Assembly (NCBI GenBank): GCA_903912275.1
Contig: CAIWGR010000625.1
Location: forward strand, 1-6,584
Source: an uncultured delta proteobacterium
Lineage (GTDB): Bacteria > Myxococcota_A > Bradymonadia > REDH01
Direction of reading: 5' to 3'
DNA: 6,584 nt
The notes below the pieces were generated by a model. The model did no database searches. It had not been told where the DNA came from and was given only the letters and a program-made list of their open reading frames with translations. Below, piece by piece: positions 1 through 5,938 of this stretch. Position 1 is the stretch's first letter. Each line of letters opens with the position of its first letter. The translations under genes and the position numbers were made by a program.

Positions 1-973
1 CGCCCACGTTGCCCACGCGGGGCCGCCCGGTCGACTCGGCGATGATCTGCGCGGCGCCGCTCAGCGCGTAGGCGAGCTGGGCCCGCTCTTCGGCCGTGAG
101 CAGCGGATCGCCCTGCGACTCGAGCGCGCCTGAGCCGGCCGCTTCGCCGGCCACCGAGAGGGCGCTGTCGGGCGTGGGCGCCTGCTCCAGAATGTTGGTC
201 GCATACATCGGGGTGAAGGTGAGCAGCTCGTGGAACTTGCGGGCGCCGAGCAGGGTCTCGCCGGCGAAGACCGCGAGCTCAATGTCGGGCTGGAAGGACT
301 GCGAGAAGACGGTCGCCTTGGCGATGGCGACCGAGTCCACCACGGTCCAGGGCTCCGGCCACCAGGCAGGGTCGATGCGGTCGAACTCGGCGGGCCGCAC
401 CATGCCGTTCGCGCCCCGCTTCATGTCCTCGAGACCGGCGTTCACACCGGCGGCGAAGGCCTTGAGGATGGCCGTCAGCTCTGGCTGGTTGTCTTTGTAG
501 TACTGCGCGTTCCCTTCGGCGACGGCGCGCAGCCGCACGGCCCGCTTCACCCGGTCGTCGTTCAGGAAGGCGGCGCCGTAGTAGCGGGCCCGCTCGCCGT
601 ACATAAAGTGGCGCAGGTAGGCGAGGTGGAACATGCGGTCGCGGGCCTGCTCGTAGCCCTGCGCGAAGACCGCGTCGGTGAGGTTGGCGCCGTAGACGTG
701 GGCTGTGCCCTGTGCGTCGCGCTTCACGGTCGCGGCGGCGGAGAGGTGGTAGGTGGGGGCAGTGCGGAGGTCTGCATCGATGAGGCCGGAGCCTTCGCCG
801 GAGCCGCTTCCGTTGGTGGAGGTGTCGCCGCTGCCGGAGCCGTTTGCATCGGTCGCGGTGTCACCGGAGCCGCCTGCGTCGGGGGTGCCATCGGAGCCCT
901 TGTCGTCGCCGCAGGCGGCCGTGAGTGCGATGAGCGAAAGGGTGAGGATTCGTGCAAACAGCGGGCGGTGCAT
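1..973 (-). CDS. Penicillin acylase family lipoprotein (N-terminal part)
   Basis: The gene starts at the ATG read leftwards from 973 and is open for 324 residues to the left edge, so the C-terminus is missing. Residues 1-20 form a signal peptide (basic MHRPLFAR, then a hydrophobic run) ending in a lipobox-like LTAAC with Cys21 as the lipidation site. A disordered G/S/D/T linker follows (about 22-63). From about 75 the protein matches the alpha-chain side of penicillin acylases (Ntn hydrolases): a strand ending AHVYGAN (91-97), FAQGYEQARDRMFHL (103-117), YLRHFMYGERARYYG, FAAGVNAG (173-180) and PAEFDRIDPAWWPEPWT (194-210). Such enzymes hydrolyse amide bonds of acylated amines, for example beta-lactam side chains or acyl-homoserine lactones, after autocleavage at a Gly-Ser bond. 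The visible part ends RPRVGNVG, which is where the cleavage-site Ser-Asn usually follows, so the nucleophile would lie just outside the window. The substrate cannot be predicted. No strong ribosome binding site is visible. The next gene is divergent. Confidence 0.85.
   Translation of the reverse strand, partial: MHRPLFARILTLSLIALTAACGDDKGSDGTPDAGGSGDTATDANGSGSGDTSTNGSGSGEGSGLIDADLRTAPTYHLSAAATVKRDAQGTAHVYGANLTDAVFAQGYEQARDRMFHLAYLRHFMYGERARYYGAAFLNDDRVKRAVRLRAVAEGNAQYYKDNQPELTAILKAFAAGVNAGLEDMKRGANGMVRPAEFDRIDPAWWPEPWTVVDSVAIAKATVFSQSFQPDIELAVFAGETLLGARKFHELLTFTPMYATNILEQAPTPDSALSVAGEAAGSGALESQGDPLLTAEERAQLAYALSGAAQIIAESTGRPRVGNVG
785..910 (-). repeat. Low-complexity Gly/Ser/Asp/Thr linker coding tract
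   Basis: This stretch encodes residues 22-63 of the penicillin-acylase-like lipoprotein, almost entirely G, S, D, T, A and N. The octamer CCGGAGCC (GGCTCCGG on the coding strand, Gly-Ser-Gly codons) recurs at 786-793, 798-805, 834-841 and 864-871. It is best read as a flexible spacer holding the catalytic domain away from the membrane anchor. Imperfect repeats like this can change in length by slippage. Confidence 0.7.
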
Positions 974-1007
974 GGCGGGTCCGGATGCGGAGCGGAGAAC
1001 GGCGCGA

Positions 1008-1034
1008 GACTTGTTGCGATCGCGCCGGCAAGTC
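1008..1034. promoter_or_regulatory. Inverted repeat, possible operator in divergent intergenic region
   Basis: GACTTG (1008-1013) and CAAGTC (1029-1034) are perfect inverted hexamers with 15 bases between them, so the half-site centres are 21 bp apart, about two helical turns. The arms extend imperfectly into GAGA on the left and TCTC on the right, with a 2-base offset. The repeat lies between two divergent genes and overlaps a TTGACT hexamer on the minus strand (1036-1031), which resembles a -35 box for the acylase gene; no convincing -10 follows. The spacing suits a dimeric regulator, but a chance match or a hairpin in a transcript cannot be excluded. Confidence 0.25.
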
Positions 1035-1062
1035 AATCTCTGCGCGCCGCGCTGCGCCGCCG

Positions 1063-1091
1063 TTGACCATGCGAGCTGCCCCGTGCATGAG
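1063..1091 (+). promoter_or_regulatory. Weak candidate promoter for the tatD-like operon
   Basis: TTGACC (1063-1068) matches five of six bases of a sigma70 -35 box. After 17 bases comes CATGAG (1086-1091), a poor -10 with three of six matches. Transcription from it would begin only a few bases before the ATG at 1100, giving a nearly leaderless message, which conflicts with the GAGG ribosome binding site proposed there. The -35 match alone is the reason for listing it. Confidence 0.15.
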
Positions 1092-1092
1092 G
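1089..1092 (+). promoter_or_regulatory. Ribosome binding site of the TatD-family gene
   Basis: GAGG lies 7 bases before the ATG at 1100. It supports that start over the ATG at 1087, which is in another frame. Confidence 0.5.
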
Positions 1093-1099
1093 CGGCTCG

Positions 1100-1939
1100 A
1101 TGCGATTCGACACCCACATCCACCTCGATGCGCTCCCCGACGAGGCGCTCGCCAGCGCCCTCTTCGCCGCGCCCGACTACCGCGCCTTTGTGCCCGGCAT
1201 CGAGCCCGCCGGCGTGGCTGCTGCGCTCCTCCGCTTTGGCAGCGATGCGCGCCTCTGCTTCGGCACTTCGCTCCACCCCTGGTACCTCGCCGCGCCGCCG
1301 CCATCTGGCGGTCCAAAGCGCCCGCAAGACGACCACCGCTGGCCGCTGCTCGAGGCGCAGGCCCACGACGCTCGCATCGCCGCCATCGGTGAGTGCGGGC
1401 TCGACCACCTGCGCCACACAGACGAGGAAACCCGCGCCTGGGCAGAGGCCTGCTTCGCCGCGCAGATCGCGCTCGCGGTCGCCGCTGCAAAGCCACTCGT
1501 GCTCCACTGCGTGCGTGCCCATGGACGCTGCATCGAGCTCCTGCGGCAGCACCGCGGCGACCGGGTCGGTGGCATCGTGCACGCCTTCTCCGGCAGCGCC
1601 GAAGAGGCCGCCGCCTACCGCCGGCTCGGCTTTGTCGTCGGCATCGGCGCTGCGGTCACCCGCGAGGGGGCCAAGCGGGTGCGGGCGGCGGCGGCCACGC
1701 TCCCGTCCGACACCTTCGTGCTCGAGACCGATGCGCCCTTCATGGCGGCAGCACCGGCCCCCGCCGGGAGCGGCCGCATCGAAGACCTCGAGGCCGTCGC
1801 CGCTGCCGTCGCCGCACTCCGAAACTGCGCCACGGAAGAGCTCTACGCCCAGACCGGAGCGGTCGCCCTGCGCCTCCTCGCGCCCGCTTCTTTGCCGTCT
1901 CGCGGGAACTTGGGTATCGCCGCAGCCGACCCGTCGTGA
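1100..1939 (+). CDS. TatD family metal-dependent hydrolase
   Basis: The 279-residue product has the usual length (about 260) and all TatD-family signatures of the amidohydrolase TIM barrel: metal-binding DTHIHLD with His6 and His8, GECGLDH with Glu98, LVLHCVRAH with His136, GIVHAFSGS with His161 and LETDAPFM with Asp211. Studied relatives are cytosolic metal-dependent nucleases (TatD, YcfH and YjjV in E. coli), and a TatD-like family (DTD3) removes D-amino acids from tRNA. The sequence does not show which paralogue this is, so no symbol is given. A proline-rich insertion (about 66-76) sits after the SLHPWYLA segment. The ATG is supported by GAGG 7 bases upstream and by the motif so close to the N-terminus. 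It is the first gene of an operon: its TGA lies 8 bases before the preferred start of the U32 gene. Confidence 0.93.
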   Translation: MRFDTHIHLDALPDEALASALFAAPDYRAFVPGIEPAGVAAALLRFGSDARLCFGTSLHPWYLAAPPPSGGPKRPQDDHRWPLLEAQAHDARIAAIGECGLDHLRHTDEETRAWAEACFAAQIALAVAAAKPLVLHCVRAHGRCIELLRQHRGDRVGGIVHAFSGSAEEAAAYRRLGFVVGIGAAVTREGAKRVRAAAATLPSDTFVLETDAPFMAAAPAPAGSGRIEDLEAVAAAVAALRNCATEELYAQTGAVALRLLAPASLPSRGNLGIAAADPS

Positions 1940-1942
1940 GAG
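1938..1942 (+). promoter_or_regulatory. Ribosome binding site favouring the GTG start at 1948
   Basis: GAGAG overlaps the tatD-like stop codon and lies 5 bases before the GTG at 1948. The other in-frame GTG at 1936 overlaps that stop as GTGA but has no purine-rich sequence before it. The 1948 start also places the LLSPVGGW motif near the N-terminus, as in other U32 proteins. Confidence 0.4.
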
Positions 1943-1947
1943 CCCCT

Positions 1948-4479
1948 GTGACCCGCCCCCTCAAGCCCGAACTCCTCTCCCCCGTCGGGGGCTGGCCCCA
2001 GCTCCGCGCCGCCATCGAGTCGGGCGCCGACGCCGTCTACTTCGGCCTCACCGACTTCTCCGCCCGCGCACGCGCCACCAACTTCTCGCCCGAAGAGCTC
2101 CCCGAGGTGATGAAGACCCTCCACGCCCGCGGCGTGAAGGGCTTTGTGGCCCTCAACACCCTCATCTTCGACGACGAGCTCTCGGCCGTCGCCGACCGGG
2201 TCCGCGTGATGTCCGACGCCGGTGTCGACGCGGTCATTGTCCAAGACGCCGGCGTGGTCCGCCTCATGCGCGAACTTGCGCCCGAGCTGCCCGTCCACGG
2301 CTCCACACCGATGACCATCACTTCTGCAGAGGGCTGCACCTGGGCCGCCGGCCTGGGCATGGAGCGGGTGGTGCTCGCCCGCGAACTCTCCATCGCCGAG
2401 ATCAAGGAGATCGCCGCCGCCTCGCCCGTGGAGATCGAGGTCTTCGTGCACGGCGCCCTCTGCGTCTCCTACAGCGGCCAGTGTTTTTCGAGCGAGGCCT
2501 GGGGCGGCCGCAGCGCCAACCGCGGCCAGTGCGCGCAGGCCTGCCGCCTGCCCTACGACCTCATCCTCGACGGCAAGCAGCACGATCTCGGCGACGCCAA
2601 GTATCTGCTCTCGCCGCAGGATCTGATGGCGGTGGAGCAGGTGCCCGAACTCATCGCCGCCGGCGTCGCCTGCTTCAAGATTGAGGGGCGGCTCAAGGGG
2701 CCCGAATATGTGGCCGCAACGACCGCCGCCTACCGCCGCGCGATCGACCTCGCGATGGCGGGCCAGTCGGTCCGGCTCAGCCAGTCCGAACGCCACGAAC
2801 TCGAGCAGGTCTTCTCGCGCGGGCTCACCTCGGGCTTCCTCGAAGGGACGCAGCACCAGGTGGTCGTCGCAGGTCGCTCTCCGCGCCACCGCGGCGTGCG
2901 GCTCGGCACCGTCACAGGGCTCGAGCATGGCGCCGTGAAGGTGGCGCTACAGGGCCCCGTGAAGCGCGGCGACGGCGTGGTCTTCGATGCCGCGCGTGCG
3001 GCCGAAGCAGAGCTCGGCGGCAAGGTCTTCGAGGTCTTCCGCGAGCGCCAGTCGCTGACCGAAGAGGTGAGCGACGGCGAGGTCTGGCTCACCTTCTCCA
3101 ACAGCACCCGCCTCGACGGCATCAGCGTCGGCGACTGGGTCTGGCGCAACCGCGACGAGGCCCTCGACGCCGAGATCCGCGCCCGCTTCGAGCACGGCAT
3201 TGTGCGCCGCGAAACCATCTCCGCCACCGTCACCGGCGCCGTCGGCGAACCGCTCCAACTCACCCTCCGCGACGAGGCCGGCCACAGCGCCAGCGCCCAG
3301 AGCGACTTTGTCTGCGTCGCCGCCGCCAACAGGCCCCTCGATGCTGCCGCCCTCCGCGCCGCGCTTGAGCGGCTCGGCGACACACCCTTCACGCTCGGAG
3401 CCCTCGAGGTCGCCCTCGACGGCGACCTCTTCGTGCCCGTCAGCGCCCTCAACGACCTCCGCCGCCGCGCAGCAGAGGGGCTGCTCGCAGAGCGTGTCGA
3501 GGTCCGGCGCCATCCCGTCCGGGAGCTCGCCCTGAGCGACCTTCTGCCCGGCCTCGTTGCCCCCGCCTCCGCGGTCGACGGGGCGCCCGAACTCACCCTC
3601 CTCGCACGCACCCCCGAGCAGGTCACGGCCGCACTCGCCCACCCCGACATCCGCGAGATCTACCTCGACTTCCTCGAGGTCCTCGGCCTCAAAGAGAGCA
3701 TCGCCGAGGTCAAGGCCGCAGGCCGCCGCGCCGTCGCCGTGACACCCCGCGTGCTCAAGCCCAACGAGGAGCGCATCCACCGCTTCTTCCTGGGGCTCGG
3801 CGCCGACGCCCTGCTCATCCGCAGCCTCGGCATGCTCCAGAACCTCTCCACCTCGGACCATGCGGCCCGCGGCGTGGAGCTCTACGGCGACTTCTCGCTC
3901 AACGCCTCCAACCACCTCGCCGCAGAGCTCTTCCTCGGCATGGGACTCACCCGTCTCGCACCGACCCACGACCTCAACGCCGAGCAGCTCATCGCGCTCG
4001 CAGCGCAGGTCGACCCGGCCCGGCTCGAGCTCATCGTCCACCACCACCTCCCCATCTTCCACACCGAGCACTGCGTCTTCGCCCGCTTCCTCAGCACCGG
4101 TAACAGCTACCGCGACTGCGGCCGCCCCTGCGAACACCACGCGGTTCATCTCGGCGGGCGCGATGGAAAGCAGCATCGGGTGCACGCAGACATCGGCTGC
4201 CGCAACACGGTCTTCAACGCACAGCCCCAGTCGGGCGCCGACCGGCTCGTCAGCTTCGTCGAGGCCGGCTACCGCCGCTTCCGCATCGAACTTGTGGACG
4301 ACGCACCCGAGACCGTCGTCCCGCTCATCGACCGCTACCTCGAAGTGCTCCGCAACGAGACCGCACCGGCCGACGCCTGGCGCCTGCTCCAGCGCCAGCT
4401 CCCGCAAGGCATCACCGCCGGCAGCCTCGCGGTGCACAAGCAGAGCTACACCCGCAAGACCCCGGCCCGCACCCAGTGA
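1948..4479 (+). CDS. Long U32 family protein with DUF3656 domain, probable RNA hydroxylase of RlhA type
   Basis: The 843-residue product opens with the U32 barrel motifs LLSPVGGW, ESGADAVYFGL, FSARARATNF, LNTLIFDDEL and VDAVIVQDAGV. The family signature EVFVHGALC (164-172) follows, then GRSANRGQCAQACR and CFKIEGRLKGPEYVA. Cys172, Cys179, Cys195 and Cys242 match the spacing of the [4Fe-4S] ligands of UbiU/UbiV; Cys199 is extra. A DUF3656 region lies at about 390-520, including TPFTLGALEV and FVPVSALNDLRR. The C-terminal half (about 540-840) resembles a second U32 barrel with its own cysteines 709, 724, 728 and 751. U32 proteins were named peptidases, but characterised bacterial members support hydroxylation: RlhA makes 5-hydroxycytidine in 23S rRNA, TrhP 5-hydroxyuridine in tRNA. 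DUF3656 points to the RlhA side, although E. coli RlhA is only about 650 residues. The exact substrate is an inference. The gene overlaps epmA by 4 bp. An alternative GTG at 1936 would add four residues. Confidence 0.9.
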   Translation: MTRPLKPELLSPVGGWPQLRAAIESGADAVYFGLTDFSARARATNFSPEELPEVMKTLHARGVKGFVALNTLIFDDELSAVADRVRVMSDAGVDAVIVQDAGVVRLMRELAPELPVHGSTPMTITSAEGCTWAAGLGMERVVLARELSIAEIKEIAAASPVEIEVFVHGALCVSYSGQCFSSEAWGGRSANRGQCAQACRLPYDLILDGKQHDLGDAKYLLSPQDLMAVEQVPELIAAGVACFKIEGRLKGPEYVAATTAAYRRAIDLAMAGQSVRLSQSERHELEQVFSRGLTSGFLEGTQHQVVVAGRSPRHRGVRLGTVTGLEHGAVKVALQGPVKRGDGVVFDAARAAEAELGGKVFEVFRERQSLTEEVSDGEVWLTFSNSTRLDGISVGDWVWRNRDEALDAEIRARFEHGIVRRETISATVTGAVGEPLQLTLRDEAGHSASAQSDFVCVAAANRPLDAAALRAALERLGDTPFTLGALEVALDGDLFVPVSALNDLRRRAAEGLLAERVEVRRHPVRELALSDLLPGLVAPASAVDGAPELTLLARTPEQVTAALAHPDIREIYLDFLEVLGLKESIAEVKAAGRRAVAVTPRVLKPNEERIHRFFLGLGADALLIRSLGMLQNLSTSDHAARGVELYGDFSLNASNHLAAELFLGMGLTRLAPTHDLNAEQLIALAAQVDPARLELIVHHHLPIFHTEHCVFARFLSTGNSYRDCGRPCEHHAVHLGGRDGKQHRVHADIGCRNTVFNAQPQSGADRLVSFVEAGYRRFRIELVDDAPETVVPLIDRYLEVLRNETAPADAWRLLQRQLPQGITAGSLAVHKQSYTRKTPARTQ

Positions 4480-5417
4480 ACGCCACCAAGGTCGCCATGC
4501 TCGGCCGCCGCGCCGCCATCGTGCGGGCGCTGCGCCGCTACCTCGACAGCGAAGGCTTTGTGGAGGTGCAGACGCCGCTCCTCGTGCGCGGCACCACGCC
4601 CGATGTGGCGCTCGACAGCTTCGAGATTGCAGGCGCAGGCCAGCTCGTCACCTCGACCGAGTACCAGCTCAAGCGGCTCGCGGCGGCCGGGCTCCCGCGG
4701 GCCTACACCCTCACGCAGAACTTCCGACGCGGCGAGGTCGGCGACCGCCACAACCCCGAGTTCACCATGCTCGAGTGGTACCGCGTGGGCGCCTCGTTGA
4801 ACGAGATTGAGGCCGACGCCGAAGCGCTGCTCCGCGCCGCCCTCGAAGCCGCCGGCGCCTCGCCCTTCGACCGGCTCGAACGCTGCTCGCTCCGCGCTGC
4901 GCTCGAGGACGGTTGTGGTTGCGCGCTGCCGCTTCCGCCCTCGCTCGCGCAGCTGCAGGCGGCTGCTGCAACGCTGGGGCTCTCGCTCGACGCATCACTG
5001 GCTGCAGACCGGCTCGCCCTGCTGTCGCTGGTGACCGCCGAGCTGCAGCAGCGTCTCGACACGCGCAGCCCGACCGTTGTCGTCGAATGGCCCGCCGAGA
5101 TGACGAGTTCCACCGCAGCGGCGGAGGATGGCTGGGCCGAGCGGAGCGAGCTGGTCTGGCGCGGGCTGGAGCTCGGCGACGGCTTCCCCTTCCTCACCGA
5201 TGCGTCGCAGGCCCGCGCGGCCTTCGATGCGGCGCAGGCGGAGCGTACAGCGCGCGGCCTGCCGCAGGTGGAGCTCGATGAACGCTACCTCGCCGCGCTC
5301 GAGGCCGGCCTCCCCGCCGGCGCCGGCATGGCGATGGGCGTGGACCGCATCGTCGCGGCCTGCCTCGGCCTTCCGACCATTGGCGACGCGATGGCCTTCG
5401 CCTGGGACGACCGTTAG
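4476..5417 (+). CDS. epmA: EF-P--(R)-beta-lysine ligase EpmA (GenX/PoxA)
   Basis: This is a 313-residue class II lysyl-tRNA synthetase paralogue without the tRNA anticodon-binding domain; E. coli EpmA has 325. It activates (R)-beta-lysine with ATP and attaches it to a conserved lysine of elongation factor P in the cytosol. Motif 1 is around EVQTPLL (30-36), followed by TSTEYQLKRL. Motif 2 is FRRGEVGDRHNPEFTMLEWY (83-102), GLELGDGF (230-237) resembles GIELANGF of EpmA, and motif 3 is GMAMGVDRI (284-292). Ala286 aligns with Ala298 of E. coli EpmA, where true LysRS has Gly; that residue is linked to beta-lysine choice. The GTG start forms a GTGA overlap with the U32 stop, suggesting translational coupling. 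An in-frame ATG at 4497 has AAGG 5 bases upstream and would give 306 residues, still keeping all motifs, so the start is uncertain. The genes for EF-P and the beta-lysine-making EpmB are not in the window. The 3' end overlaps the convergent GNAT-like gene. Confidence 0.93.
   Translation: MNATKVAMLGRRAAIVRALRRYLDSEGFVEVQTPLLVRGTTPDVALDSFEIAGAGQLVTSTEYQLKRLAAAGLPRAYTLTQNFRRGEVGDRHNPEFTMLEWYRVGASLNEIEADAEALLRAALEAAGASPFDRLERCSLRAALEDGCGCALPLPPSLAQLQAAAATLGLSLDASLAADRLALLSLVTAELQQRLDTRSPTVVVEWPAEMTSSTAAAEDGWAERSELVWRGLELGDGFPFLTDASQARAAFDAAQAERTARGLPQVELDERYLAALEAGLPAGAGMAMGVDRIVAACLGLPTIGDAMAFAWDDR
4488..4491 (+). promoter_or_regulatory. Possible ribosome binding site for an alternative epmA start
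   Basis: AAGG lies 5 bases before the in-frame ATG at 4497. The GTG at 4476 has no comparable purine stretch and would depend on ribosomes finishing the U32 gene. Both starts may be used. Confidence 0.3.
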
Positions 5418-5938
5418 CGGAGCATCACCGTCTCGCCGTCGCCGCCCACCTCCAGTCGAGCATGGGCGCGGAGGCCGAGCCGCTCCGCCACGCGAATGCC
5501 CGCATCGCTCACGCAGAGCGCCGCCACCGGCAGCCCCGCCGCCATCGCTCCGAGGTCGTCCGCCAGCCCTGCAATCAGCGCACGCGAGGCCCCACTCCGC
5601 CGCAGCGCCACCGCGATGCTGTAGTTGAAGAGATAGACCCCGGCCGCAGCCTCGCCTGCCTGCGCAGGGACCACAAAGCCGCGGTCTGTCGCGGTCGCCG
5701 GCGGCTGCTCCAGCAGCGCCAGCACGGGCGCCGCGATCGTGTGAATGGCCGTGTAGCCGCAGGGCTCCCCAGCCTCATCAAACCAGAGCCGGACCCGCAG
5801 CTCCGCGGCCGCCAGCAGCAGCTCGGCCCGCTCGCGCGACAGCCTGTCCACAGGGCGCGGATAGCAGCGATGATCGGCCGCCAGCAGCGCCTCGAGATGG
5901 GGCGCCAGCGTCGCAGCGGAGAGGAGCAGCGGCTGCAT
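5414..5938 (-). CDS. GNAT-like N-acetyltransferase, paired with deacetylase
   Basis: The 174-residue product is of typical GNAT size but weakly conserved. After a helical N-terminal part, a strand pair WFDEAGEPCGYTAIHTI (52-68) is followed by VYLFNYSIAVALRRSGASRALIA (101-123). This looks like GNAT motif A: beta-4, then a pyrophosphate loop RRSGAS in place of the usual Q/R-x-x-G-x-G/A. The segment VAALCVSDAGIRVAERLGLRAHARLE (138-163) fits motif B, in which a residue near the CoA precedes a helix and a GF/GL turn. Such enzymes move acetyl from acetyl-CoA to an amine; the acceptor is unknown. The ATG is fixed by a TGATG overlap with the preceding deacetylase-family gene, and AAGG lies 10 bases upstream (5949-5952). 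This implies coupled translation and suggests related substrates. The last codons overlap epmA on the other strand by 4 bp. The open frame and context make a real gene likely; the GNAT call rests on motif reading only. Confidence 0.7.
   Translation of the reverse strand: MQPLLLSAATLAPHLEALLAADHRCYPRPVDRLSRERAELLLAAAELRVRLWFDEAGEPCGYTAIHTIAAPVLALLEQPPATATDRGFVVPAQAGEAAAGVYLFNYSIAVALRRSGASRALIAGLADDLGAMAAGLPVAALCVSDAGIRVAERLGLRAHARLEVGGDGETVMLR

Noticed and set aside
1016..1023. GCGATCGC palindrome as a HIP1-like genome repeat
   Set aside because: I noticed a single copy only, and an 8-base GC-rich palindrome can occur by chance in such DNA.
1393..1947. N-terminal extension of the U32 frame back to 1393
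   Set aside because: It overlaps the tatD-like gene and reads as Arg/Ala-rich noise; U32 similarity begins right after the GTG at 1948.
753..2684. 643-aa plus-strand open frame
   Set aside because: Its translation is Pro/Arg/Ser-rich without any family motif and it overlaps the TatD and U32 genes in another frame; long spurious frames are common at this GC content.
1843..2928. 361-aa minus-strand open frame
   Set aside because: Antisense shadow of the tatD-like 3' end and U32 5' part; composition is biased and no domain is visible.
2947..4437. 496-aa minus-strand open frame opposite the U32 gene
   Set aside because: The Val/Gly/Glu/Ala-rich product has no recognisable motif and mirrors the codon bias of the U32 gene, which has clear family motifs throughout.
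3860..4810. 316-aa plus-strand open frame
   Set aside because: Ser/Thr/Arg/Pro-rich shadow spanning the U32/epmA junction, which both real genes explain.
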